A stretch of 35,029 nt of DNA from Ichthyophonus hoferi (lineage: Eukaryota; Opisthokonta; Ichthyosporea; Ichthyophonida; Ichthyophonidae), in contig NAOQ01000023.1 of the NCBI GenBank assembly GCA_002751075.1, forward strand, positions 75,818-110,846, in the 5' to 3' direction. Shown here piece after piece: positions 22,256 through 33,900 of this stretch (positions are counted from its first letter, which is position 1; every line of letters starts with the position of its first letter). A program made the translations under genes and the position numbers. The notes under the pieces are model-generated. The model did not search any database. It had not been told where the DNA came from and worked only from the letters and a program-made list of their open reading frames with translations.

Positions 22256-24391
22256 CTACACAGCCCATACATTTTTGGTTTCCACCGTGACATGGGCGTT
22301 CTTCTGTAAGATATTGATATATTCAATACACTGTGGTCGGGTTAGTACACATTGCTCCAGTAGTTGGGCTTGGGTTGTAAGGGCAGTTAAGGGGAATAAT
22401 AAAGAGTCAGAGAGAGAATAGGCATAAGGATAATTACAAACCTTTACCCTGTGTTTATGGCCCAATCTCCGTCTCACTTGCACTTAAGATATATATATAT
22501 ATATCAATGCAAATACAAATAAATGTATATATACATACCAAAAAACACAAATACAAATATAAACTTAACCTTAAATGCATACACGCATACAGCTACAAGT
22601 ATATATCAAGGTAGTGGGATATAGTCCTGTTTGTGACCCTCTCAAGGCATCTAATAGGTTCTCCATCCTTTTACGATGTGGTGTTTGCTGATATTTGGTA
22701 GGTAGGGCAAAGATGATCTTATCCTTAGGGAAGTTAATCCGGGGTACAGTTGGTTTCTATGGTGACAACCAATGAGTGTCGATTCTTTTATCACAAGGCC
22801 AATTACTTATTAGAAATACTGATGTATGTATGTATGTATGTATGTATGCATGATAGGATACATGTACCTATATATATCAGCCAATGGTCACATAATCTTC
22901 ACCTACCTTTGATGGTGGTAGCTTGGTAATTCTCTTCCTATTGGTCTTAGTCTTAGTAGGTGGGGGAGGGGAAGGGGTAGCCTCTTTATCTATATCTATT
23001 TAATCACCCCATCGTAGAACCACGTTAATCATGCGATCTCTGCTCCTACAGCCCCTCACAGGCCAATCATTTTGTTCCATCTCTATTTTCAGACCGATCA
23101 TAACCCATCAATCACATGAAAATAATTTCAGACATAATTAGTCCGTATGACATAATGATTACTAATTTAAGGCAACGCGTGTACCTGCCTTAATAGGAGT
23201 TTATGACTATATATAGAAAAAGGTGTGTACATGTCACTTTGTGTATCTGTGTAAACTTATACTTCCATAAATGCTTGTCCACACAAACAAACCAATAACA
23301 ATACACCTATAAAATTACACCCATAAAATACCATCTTTTTCCCATAACCCTTCTTTTCCTCTTACCCATTGGCTCCTCTGTCACCTCCCTAGGGGGTTCT
23401 ATAGGAGAAGGCTCTATGATTGGTAGAATAGACATAGGTTGCTCTATAATTTTTGGTTCGTGTAGAGCCTGGGGAAGAGAGAGATGTAACCATCAGGTTT
23501 GATTGATGGACTGACGATATGTAGTTCATGAAATATCTAAATATGACATGATTGGCAGATACTATTAGATAAGTTTTATTGTACTGATAGCCATGTTTTT
23601 ATTGGGGCAAACATGTTATATAAGATTAGATTGATGGGGATATAAGGTATAAAACTATATATATACCCCCGCCCACCTATGTATTGTAAAATCAAGCGGG
23701 AATACCACGTATATGCCATTCGTTTATGCGTATATACATATACATAGTCATAAATGGGCACTCAAGTTATAATATATGTGCATATACTACTACATATATG
23801 TACGTTTATTATAACCTTACACCAACATATACAGATAATAGAGCGGTTACAAGTCATGTGTAAGACTTTAGACATACTAGTACATAACTATTATCCTGTA
23901 AGCTTGTATAGGTAGAAGGAGGTATGCATACCCCTAGAAAATACATTATTGTCCTGCACTATGTTCCTATTGGCTCTGTTCTCACTCCTTGGAAACCAAC
24001 ACTCTTTACATCTACCATTATGCACATGAATAGGCTCTTAAATATAGGATTATATATGTGCATATATCTATATATGTTTAAGTATGTGTGGTGTGTGTGT
24101 GCGTGTATTTGTAGTTTTATATAGACAACCACAATCACTTAATACATAAAGAGGTCTAAAATAATAGTAATTATAAGCCTATAATCTTGTTCCCTCCCCA
24201 CCCACCTCTGGAAACTGTGTACATGTAGAAGTGAGGAGAAGGCCATCTAGAAAGGATCCAAAGGTAACATTGAGAGAACGAAGGGAGGCCATCATATCTA
24301 CTAGTTTATTAAGACTATTATCCATCTCTTGTAGATTTTTGTGTAACTGTGTAGCTGAATTAGCTATGACGGCTATACTGTTATCAGACAT
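22256..24391 (-). CDS. DAM1: DASH/Dam1 complex subunit Dam1, six exons
   Basis: Dam1 is the microtubule-binding subunit of the fungal DASH ring that couples kinetochores to spindle microtubules. Minus-strand exons: 24391-24206, 23468-23366, 22995-22907, 22723-22597, 22482-22448 and 22354-22256 (TAG), predicting 212 residues. The first exon holds the diagnostic core: a helix with heptad-like spacing (SATQLHKNLQEMDNSLNKL), then FGSFLDGLLLTSTCTQFPE (44-62), corresponding to FASFLYGLxMNAFCVDFPEAP of Dam1. Exon 2 continues with Ala after FPE, as the family does, into a Pro/Glu-rich segment. Exon 3 is Pro-rich then basic (TKTKTNRKR), a plausible microtubule-contact tail. Exons 4-6 (127-212) look folded: KYQQTPHRKRMENLLDAL, then CIEYINILQKNAHVTVETKNVW, in winged-helix style. 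Exons 1-3 are firm. The last two junctions are my best phase-consistent choice and could be shifted; the exon 4 donor GTAGCT is weak. Confidence 0.85.
22822..22852 (+). repeat. (TATG)n microsatellite in Dam1 intron 3
   Basis: Six to seven tandem GTAT units followed by GCATG, lying in the intron between Dam1 exons 3 and 4. Confidence 0.85.
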
Positions 24392-26678
24392 TATGTAATG
24401 GTGTTAGGTGTCAATGAGGGAAAGGAGGGAGGGTGTGAGGGTGTGGATAAGTTGGCTATATATTTATATTTAAGTCCGTAAGTAGAGTTGTTGAATTTGG
24501 GATGAAAGCGGTTGGCTTTTTATAGCACAAATGTTTTAAATCGAAAAGATTGAAGGGTATTAATACTATATGCAAACTCTTAACAATAATAATAATATGA
24601 TTATAATAATAATACAATATAATGATACTAATATAAATAATGATATAACAAAATAATAATATATTATTTTAAATTTTAAACTGGTGACCGTTAAAATCAG
24701 TTTTTAGTGTTCCGATCAAATTAGCCAATCATGCAAAAAGTGAATTCTGATGTCATTATTACTCGATAATTGGTCCGTAGTATTGGTGTAAAAAGTGATT
24801 AATCATATTAAGGTTTATATCTATAGTTAATGAATGGAGTGCTAAATTTAAAATAAGCCAATAAAAACAGATTTAGAAAATAACTAACAAATTGAGCACT
24901 GCAATAAGTGATTTCAAACCAATAGGAGAAGTCTATTGGACGAAATACAAGATTGCGATTAAGTGACTGGCTTTATATGTCCACCTCGGCGCTTACACTA
25001 CACTACATCGTATGGTTTATAGAATACTATTACTGGTTAAAATAACGCAATTTTTTTACTTTCATCGAGAAAAAATAGCCATCTATATACGTCATGCATT
25101 CGCCAAGAACTAGCGTTTGTAATCTTAAATCTACCTTATTAGGACATAAATGACATCATTCTAATAATATTGCCCCTTATATGGGTATAACGATTGATGA
25201 ACCATTTGGCTGTAAAATAAAACTCAATGCGTTATGCCCTTCCTTTGTCGTGAATATTTCTTTTTTTTTAAACAATTACTAACCATATCAATTAATATAT
25301 ATTTATATATAGATATAAATGGTCATATTTTCCAACTCAAACACTGATTTTCTTGCTCGTTTTATCGAGGATGAGAATCTTGAGCCGACATCATTGATGT
25401 AAAATCTGACTGGATGTGATTAAGCCTGATTCGTTAACATAGGAGAGTAGAAGAGAAACCAGGGCAAATAGAGGGTGAGGAATGTAGGTAACGTAACGTA
25501 TTAACATATTAATCTACAGATAATGAAGCATTGAGGTATATGTTATTTAATTTTTATTGGTTTTTTAAAGTATATACTAATATTTTACTCTTATGAGTGT
25601 TGAAGCTGTAAATATTTCTTCCATTAAACGCTTTTTTTAAGCTTCATTTTAACCCTATAAAAGAAAGTACAAGGTTAAGTTAATTATAGATTAAAGGGGG
25701 CCACTGATTGCTAACAGTAGGTGATAAATAGTTAAAATTATTAAAATTATAATTATTAACGCAAATTCTTTTTTAAAATAAAATTTTATAAACAAAATTA
25801 AGTTGATTTTTTTGTGGATTCTTTTACTTTTATACACCATTATGTGCTGTATTGGCCCTTGGTACCAGTACCCACCATTCGGTTATAATTACATGTTTTG
25901 CTCAATAAAATACCCGATCGCATTTTTTATTTATTACACTTATCTAAATAATGATCTGTAGCCAATAATTATCGCTTATGTGATACCAGGTAAATCCTGG
26001 CGACTATATAATATCTCGTACATAACTAACACAAGAGAGATAAAATATTTAGTAAGTTGAGTTTGCGTTTGAGGAATTTTAGATTTCTCTAAAAGATGAT
26101 TAAGTCTACGTTATCCTCCCCATCAGTCGATTTATTTATTTTTTTTAAAAAAATAGTTTTTTAAGTTTGCTTACTACTACTTTGCTAATTGCCTACGATA
26201 GTTATAATTGTATTGGTAATCATATGAGGACCTTCCGTTTGTGCTTAGTATTAAGAGAAAAAATAAAAGTCGCTGACTACTGCAGCGGACTATAATTATT
26301 GTTTAAGAACAGATACACAATCATATATGCATATATATATATATATTGTTTCCTATTATCTCTCTGTTATTTTCTCTAATCGTTACTTTCGTATATAAGA
26401 TTCATTTTACCCCTTCTATTTTCTTGTTTTTGGTTCTATATATATATATATATATTATCTCACCCACAGTGTCTTTTTTTGCTCGCGTACTTGGTCCTAT
26501 TTTTATTTTTTATTTTCTCATATCTATTAACACGTTGCTATTATTATATACTTTATAGTGTTGTGTATATATGTATATATATAATCCTTATTTTTCCCTT
26601 GTATTATTCTTCTGTCTTTTTCTAATTTTTGTTTCATATACGTACAGAACTATACACATTCCTAATCCACTTATCAAC
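24392..26678. other. Divergent intergenic region Dam1 / DAP1
   Basis: A 2.3 kb shared upstream region for the two divergent genes. No exon was recognised. It includes an AATAAT-type repeat (24585-24665), a cluster of six ATTGG/CCAAT words at 24724-24937 with a facing pair CCAATAG...CTATTGG (24919-24937), and (TA)n tracts at 26325-26346 and 26440-26454. A CAG acceptor-like site at 26645-26647, a short way before the DAP1 start, suggests a possible intron in the DAP1 leader. Confidence 0.55.
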
Positions 26679-27484
26679 ATGACCGGCCAAGTTGACAATA
26701 GAATTAATGACAGTACCCTTATGGGTCATCCTAAAGCTGGTATGTTTAATATATACATGTACCAGTAGATTGTGCTAGTTAATAATTATATTAATTGACT
26801 TCCCGAATCATTCAAATTATAAATAAATAAAAATGGTGTTAAGACTTTTTTTAGCCAACCAGAAAGCTAAGTTCGCATATATATATGTTGTATTTTAATT
26901 TTAATTTTAATAATATATATTCCTAATTGGTACTATTGTGTGGCCATTAATGTGCGCGATTGTTGTAGTTGAATATGACACATAAATGTAATGAAGCGAT
27001 TTGTCTATTAATATTATGTAATATTATATATATATATATTATCCATCTATTTACGTTTCTATATAGTTATTATACAACCAGCAAATAATATTTAATATAT
27101 ATATTTTGTTGTATTAGTAATAATCATGGACCCACCCCCATAACACCTTAGTGGTTGCTGGAGGTATGCGAGTCAAGACACTCGGTGAACACCATCCAGT
27201 AAAACCGTAAGTTGTTCTCATTGCGCTTGTATATAATATTTAATATTTTAATTTTTTTATAAAAATAATCATTGGGTTTCACTGACTCGGTGTGTATATT
27301 TTATGTGATACCATTCTCCCGGTATTCAGACCAAAATTCACATGATTGTTAATGTCTATACTCCTATGTGCTTTATTTAAATGTATGTTCTTTTTTTAGC
27401 CCTTTCCTTTTATTTATTTTATCTGTACGAATATGCAACTGTTTTGAAAAAAATCCAATCACCTTTTATGGTGTTTTTTCTCTC

Positions 27485-27525
<41 letters not shown>

Positions 27526-28355
27526 CTCTCTCTCTGTATATATGTTTATATATATAGAATCTTTCTAACAAGCATTCATGCATTACAGTGCCAGTCGTAT
27601 GGGTGTTAGTGAGAAAGTAAAAGCAGAGGAGAGAGCAAGAAAAAAGTCAGAGTCGGATGGAAAGGAGGAAGATGACAGTATAGTTCAATCTCAGCAATGT
27701 ATGCTTATTATTTTTTCTTCTTTCTTTTTGTGTTTTTGATTGTTTTTTGGAGCTTGAGTATCTTTTTTGTTTACTTAATTTAACACATTGGATATAAATA
27801 CTATGTGTATGTTAAGCTGAGTGATGATGAGTATAGTTATATATATATGCATACATGATTATAATAGTCTATGTATAGGTATGTCAAGTAGTACATTCGC
27901 ATGAATATATATATTGTTGGATTTGTGTTCCTGTCCCTTTAGTAAAAGGGGTATCAAATATGTTATTTTAATGAAGATAAATAACTATTTTACAAACTTG
28001 GCTATGACTTAAAACTACCCATAAGACTAAGATAATGATTGATATAGATTTTAGTTCTAGATAAAATTGTTAAATGTTAATTAACTAGATTGGTTGGACT
28101 CTAAAATGTGAAAAATAATATAAAAATATGCATTCAGTGCACCTGTCAAACCACAAAACATTAATTTTTACTATCACCTTTAAAAACAAAATAACTAGAA
28201 ATAATTTTTGAAGCCTGTTGTAATTAAACAATTAATTAATTGAAATTAATTATCCTACAGCAAAACCCTCTTCTAAGCCTCATGTCCAGACCATTCCAAT
28301 CGCCAAGACGCCTCGTGTTAGTCAGACCACTATGACTATTAATCAGCCTCGCTAA
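26679..28355 (+). CDS. DAP1: DAP1 (death-associated protein 1) homologue, four exons
   Basis: In animals DAP1 is a small, disordered, proline-rich protein that restrains autophagy and is phosphorylated by mTOR. Exons 26679-26739, 27152-27206, 27589-27698 and 28261-28355 (TAA) join in phases 1, 2 and 1 to give 106 residues; human DAP1 has 102. Exons 1-2 give MGHPKAVVAGGMRVKTLGEHH, matching the family signature GHPPAVKAGGMRI..KHPH. Exon 3 is a charged Lys/Glu/Ser stretch (KVKAEERARKKSESDGKEEDD). Exon 4 ends QTTMTINQPR, like the QHIQQPRK end of the human protein, after KPSSKPHVQ. The Ser-Pro mTOR site near the human N-terminus (Ser3) has no counterpart: there is no Ser-Pro in the predicted protein. 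All splice sites are GT-AG; the last donor (T|GTATGC) is the least certain. It is divergent from Dam1. Confidence 0.9.
27478..27536 (+). repeat. (TC)n microsatellite in DAP1 intron 2
   Basis: A nearly pure TTTCTCTC to CTCTCTCT tract of about 55 bp upstream of DAP1 exon 3. It is separated from the acceptor by about 50 bp. Confidence 0.9.
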
Positions 28356-29263
28356 TTGACGCATTAAAGACCATGACCTAAAAATAATTAATAATACATG
28401 TACCTCTCGGCCATACATTATTATAAAGTGCAAACTATATGCAACACCCTTATGGATTTGTGCAATCTTATCATTGTACACCGTGTTCATGTCATTGTGA
28501 AGGTGTATGTATGTATGTCCTGTTATGATATTGGTGTCGATCTCAGCCTGTGCAGTAATTATCCCACCCATGTTCAGGATGGCAGCTGATTATTAAAAAC
28601 AGAAAGCATAGGATAAAAAATGTATATACTCTATTCTGTATCACTACAGAATCAAGGGCTCCCCAATCTATATCAGACAGAGCCTAGTATTAAATAATTG
28701 GATAACTACCATTGCACAACTAGTTACTTTGCCAATATTGTGTATCTTTCTATATTTGATATCAGCAAACCAAACTATTTGGGCATGGTCCATTTCTTCT
28801 TAATTCTACATTCAGTTTTTTTTTGCATGGTTGACTTTAATAGCATAGAGGTTTCCATCCAAATATATGTTTTCGTACTGTATAAACTGGTTAATTTGGT
28901 ATATATATTAGTTATGTATCTTATTGTCATGTAAACTAATATTTACACAGGCGATTCACTTTTGTATAGAACAGCACATTATGGAGTTCTTGTTGCAACG
29001 CTAAAAATATCATACCACAATCTCAATTACGATCGTTATCTTAATTATGCGTGAAAAATCTCTCTGTATCGAATCTTGAAAATAGAATGAGTCTAGCTAG
29101 CTTGGTGAAAATGTAATTGAAAATGTAATTGCATTTTATCTTATCTAAAGATTACACCCATATAGTCTAAGTATAGGATAGATATTGAATTATCACATTA
29201 ATGAATAGATAGCTTCAATTAATCCCAACTGATTCTGAGGGGTATATAAGGAGAACATTTACA
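28356..29263. other. Region between DAP1 and the copia remnants
   Basis: No gene was recognised. It would contain the DAP1 3' untranslated region. A direct repeat AAAATGTAATTG occurs twice in tandem at 29108-29132. The left boundary of the copia-derived sequence may extend somewhat into this stretch but could not be fixed. Confidence 0.5.
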
Positions 29264-30345
29264 GGTACCAACTAGAGGGTTTTGTGAATCCTGACTGTCT
29301 TAAAGGTGTGTGTAAGCTTCAGCAATTAATATATGGTCTGAAGCAGTCTGCTTTGGTATATAAATGTATCTTAGCAGCATTTTTGGCAGAACACTTGTTT
29401 GCTATTAATGCTTACCCATGTCTCTTCAAATTCAAAGAAATGCTATGCTTCTTGGCCAGCTGTGTGTATGTAGATGAAATGTTGATTATGGCTGATAACA
29501 AAGTTGCCATTGAGAGACTCATCAATAATATGGAACATAAATTTGATATGAAAGAGTTGGTTTTCCTGCAGAGTATTTTGGATACCTGATAATGAAAGAT
29601 GAAAATGACTCCCTTTACTTATGTCAACAAGGTTGTGTGAGAGAAATCATCCGTAAGTATGATATGGCAAAGCCAACCATGTGTAATGTAAAGGAATACC
29701 TGATAGCCATAGGATGTCTTCTATAGGTTTCAAGGCTAACTTGCCTAGACATTGCACATCTAGTGAGTTTCCTGAGCCAGTTTTCTTTTAACCCTTCCAA
29801 GTCACATTGAAAGATGGTATTGAATGTGATAGTGTACCTAAATTCCCATCCAGATAAGAATACTGTCTATCATAATAAGCTTTTAAAATTTACACTTATA
29901 TGGAAGCTGACTTTACTGGGGATGTAAATTTAAGAAAATCTACGACTGATTTTAACTTGCTCCTCTTAGATTCTTTGGTATCCTGGATGAGCAAGAAGCG
30001 GACCATTGTGGCAACGTCTAGTATAGAAGCTGAGTACATAGCCTTATGTACGGCAACTCATAAAATGGTGTGGATGATTGACATTCTGGAGAATCTTGGA
30101 ATCTCCACTAAGCTAGTCCTAATGTATGAGGACTACCCGTCTACAATCTGAGTCACTGAGAACAATGGTATCACTTGAAACATAAAGCATATCAAAATGA
30201 AATTCCAATACACTAAGGCTGTCATATATGACAGTACAATAGTGATGCATTAAGTGTCTACAGTAGACCAAAAGGCTGACATCTTCACCAAGGCTTTCTC
30301 CCCAACTCAGTTTTTTCAGAATTTTCCCACTATTAAATTTGAATA
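29264..30345 (+). mobile_element. Broken Ty1/copia pol remnant: RT to RNase H
   Basis: A fossil piece of a Ty1/copia (Pseudoviridae-like) retrotransposon. It opens in the reverse transcriptase with GFVNPDCLKGVCKLQQLIYG, the family's QPPGF...VCKLxKxLYGLKQ region, and continues through the RT active-site neighbourhood near 29470. RNase H follows (29985-30110), with SWMSKKRTIVATSSIEAEYI and the nearby polyprotein end ADIFTKAF at about 30270. Gag, protease and integrase are absent from this piece. It is broken in several places and reads as old. It lies in the orientation opposite to the larger copia remnant at 30951-34865. Confidence 0.88.
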
Positions 30346-30389
30346 ACTGAAACTAACGTCTAAAAAGGTATATAGGGATGTATGGGGAA

Positions 30390-30564
30390 TGTTGTTATAT
30401 AAGGCCAATATTAGTCATACATTTATGTGTTTTTTAGATCTGAGTAGATATAATTTGCATATCATTTGCTCATAACATAACTTATTCATAAAACAGAGAG
30501 ACCATAAAGAAAATATATAACCAAGACTCGAGTCTGGAAAGAGGACCAAGTAGAAAAATAAACA
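30390..30564 (+). mobile_element. Possible short copia LTR
   Basis: About 45 bp after the pol remnant ends, a purine-rich stretch (GTATGGGGAA) is followed by TGTTGTTATATAAGGCC, and a TG...CA interval of about 175 bp ends at AATAAACA. Position after pol, purine tract, TG/CA ends and an internal TATATAAG fit a short copia LTR. No second copy was found in the window, so the ends are provisional. Confidence 0.4.
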
Positions 30565-30599
30565 TAAGAAAGGGTGTTGCGTTTTGAATCTGTTTAAAT

Positions 30600-30950
30600 A
30601 TATGTTGATATTTATTGTTTATTAGCTGTTGTGTCTTGCAATTCAGTATCTGAAAACAACTCTATAAAACGTAAATTCAGACTAACTCCCATCACTGCTG
30701 CCAAGGCTGTGAGAAAAGACAATAAGGTTAAGGTAGACCTTTCTACTAATTTACAATCATCAACTGAGGACCAAGTTTTCTTTAAAGCTCCTTTAGCAGA
30801 CACTTTCAACTTATCCAATTTCATCTCTATGGATAGCCAAAGGTCAACAACAAACTTGGAAGATACTTCCAAAGACACAGATTTGGACGTCTTGTTCCAA
30901 TGGAGGTAACTACCATGTAGACCATATAAGCAATTTGATAGCTTGCAGAT
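30600..30950 (+). mobile_element. Unassigned segment, perhaps a copia leader/gag start
   Basis: An open plus-strand stretch here (30631-30909) begins with a basic segment (KRKFRLTP then Lys-rich) followed by Ser/Thr/Asp-rich sequence. The same style, KRSLPLTP then a Lys-rich run, opens the minus-strand copia remnant near 34800. That resemblance and the location directly after a possible LTR suggest another fragment of a related element's N-terminal region. It has no recognised domain; treated as a fossil of low certainty. Confidence 0.3.
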
Positions 30951-33900
30951 TCATTTTGGATTATCTGAGTGTTCCATGGATGGTGGTTGGTTCATGTACA
31001 CTGGACCTGGGAGTATAGCATGTAGATAGATGGAAATAATGTCAAATTGAGTTAATTTATAATGCCAAGCCATAACAATTGCAATATGTACTCTAACAGA
31101 GAGAAGACTGGTCCCAGGGGATGAAATATTGAATAAATCCTTGTTCATAGTTTCCATGCTGCCTTGTGCACAGAGATGGGCTTTGTGTTGGATAACTGCT
31201 CTGGTTTGTTTTTTTTCTTCTATGGAATACCCATAGGCTGTGCAAGGTAGTAGCATTATTGAGGATCCCCTTCCATAGTATAAGTGTCTATGCACAAAAC
31301 TTGTCAATGGTGGTCAGTTCCGTATGCATGGCAGTGATTCAAGACATTTTGTCTTGGGCATGTATTACCTCCTTGTAATTCTTAGGGTCCAAACAAATCT
31401 GCATTTGTGGGAGATGTGAAATTGGAAACTACTATGTTGGTCATGATGTGCATAGGTGTTTGGTGTTAATCACATGTCTGTCTGTTGCATGTTGCTGGTG
31501 GAGTATAATGGATGATATGGTGTGTAATTGAGTCTTCATCTGGCTCAATGTGGCAATATAAACTTTTTCTTTTTTCAATTTGAAAAAATTCTAGAATCAT
31601 TATAAAAAATCCAGAAATTGGCAGTGAGGTAGGTGGTAGGTGGAGCTGAGAAAGTATCAGCTTTGGAGGTATACTATCTCTCAAACTGTACGTCTTCTGG
31701 GGGTAAGGAGCTGCCTCCAAGTTGTGTATCTATGGGGTTAGAATTGAAATCATTGGTTTCATTGTCCAGGGGAGAGCTTTATGGTAGAAAGGGATCATTA
31801 GTGAATGCTTTGTTAAATGTTATAAGATAATACATTTTCAAAGAATATGCGATTATGGCAGATGGAAGTTCTCTGAGATTTCCTGTCTAAACAAATCTAC
31901 CCATTCATGTTGTCAGAGTAGCCAAGAAGGCATGCTTTTGGGCCTCAAATGGTGAATTTGGATTTTTTTTTACCAAAATTAGTCCAGTAGTAGAGTTTGT
32001 ACCTAAAGGTGCATAGGAGGTGAATTGGAGAAAAAGTATGATACCAAAAAGAGTAGGAAGTTTAGACTGCGGAAAAGGCAGTGATTGACATCGTATAGTG
32101 GGTAAATATAGCAGTTAGAAATGGATTCTCAGTAAGTATAGAGCACATTTAGAGCATTCATGGCTACTCAGGCCGTGTTGAGGATGTTACAATTCATCTG
32201 CTCTGAGATCCCATTTGATTGAAGTGTGCATAGTAGAGTGTGGCAGTGTTTGATTCCCCAAGAGGTGAGTTGGTAGAGGAAGGGATTAGGAGTATACACT
32301 GTACCATGGTCAGGGTACAGAGTGTCAATCCTGAGAGGAGCATATTTGTTATGTGCTGCTTCTATGTACTAAGAGAGTAGGTCGAATACTTTGTTTTTGC
32401 ATTTAATGCAATGCATTAGAAGGTAATGTGTGAAATCATTTTTAAAAAATATGAACTATCCGAAACCACTTTAGGAAACATAAAAAGGACTAACCACATC
32501 AATGTATATGATTTGGAGAGAATGTGTTGTACACATTCATTGCATTAAAAAGAGGTTTGTATCAATTTTGCTTGCAGCACAGGTATTGCATGGGTCTATT
32601 TTTTTGAGAATTGCATACTGTCAAGGTTGGTAGTTATGGTAAAATGTTTCAGTAAATAGCACATGAACTATGAATGCAAAATAATGCCTGATTTCATGGT
32701 TGTAGAGCTGGTGCAAAGGAAAAGGAAACAGTTAGCAATGTATATACCAGTAAAAGCATTTTCATCGTTGTCAGCAAAATGAGTATACCAAGTTTGGTGG
32801 ATTTGGACCAAATGTGTTATAGACACCATTTATGAAGAAGGGCCAAGATTACCAAAAGAAGATGGATGGTTGTAGTGAGTGCAGAATTCCAATGCAAAAT
32901 TGCCATTGGGGATGTAGGAGAAGTTGTGCATTGAGGAGGAATGTTTACTCCTGCCATTGGTAGCCATGAAGAAGAGGGGTGCAATCCTTAGATTTCATGA
33001 CCCCTTTCTCATTGAAGGAAATGGAACATTGCGGACCATATAGGGCAGTGATGGAGAAGAGGTCATGATGAATGCCTAAGGTGTATAATACAACATATAG
33101 AATGATTTCTATAGACACTATCAATGTGGGACTGGAAGGTGATTGTATCATAGTGGGTAGGATATATGGTGGTCCGACTGGCAAGGTGGAGGTCAGATGC
33201 TAGTGGAGCAAAGATAGTGAATGCTTCCCAGTGTATGCAGATATGATGAGAGCATCCACTGTTGGCTAAGACACTTCTAATAGGAAAGTGCTTGATAATT
33301 GGGAGAGATCCTAAGGAGGATTGGCCTACACTGTAAAAAAGGCAGTGATGGGCACCGTTGTTGTGCACTGGGTACCAAAGTATAAAGTCTTATCATGGTG
33401 ATATGTGGCGTGCATGGTCAACTGGGATAAAATTCATGGTGTAGTGGTTTAACAGCTGGTGCAGCTGCGTAGCTGCAGTGTGGTGTGTTACCTGTGACAT
33501 AAGCAATGTGGGCAGCCATTTACCTCAGTGAAAGAAATATCTTGTCATAGTTGGGTCCATTATTGTTGAGGGAGTACTTGGTGGTGGTATGGACAACATA
33601 AGGGTCAGTATGGAACTGATCAAAGGATTGTCTTGGGTGCTGCATGTGGCCTTGATATCTTTTCGTGGCCCGTTTAAGAGCCCTTTGAGTAGTGGGTAAG
33701 TACTTAGAGGTGATGATTACTTTACCTTTGACCATTATACTGTAGATAGCTGGTCAAAGTGATGGAGTATAGGTTTGAAGAAAATCCAAAGGTGGGCATA
33801 GGCTACGTTGGGTGGATAAGAGAGTGATTGCAAAAGAAGTTTATTCCAGGTGGTTAGCTAGGCTGCCGTATCTGGTCAGAAACTATGTGGGCGTCTCTGT

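Noticed and set aside
21821-22326. Several overlapping minus-strand ORFs of Cys, Tyr, Val, Leu and Ile
   Set aside because: They are translations of the TGTATTG minisatellite in different frames.
28236-28571. 111-codon minus-strand ORF
   Set aside because: It is antisense to DAP1 exon 4 and its 3' region and shows no known motif.
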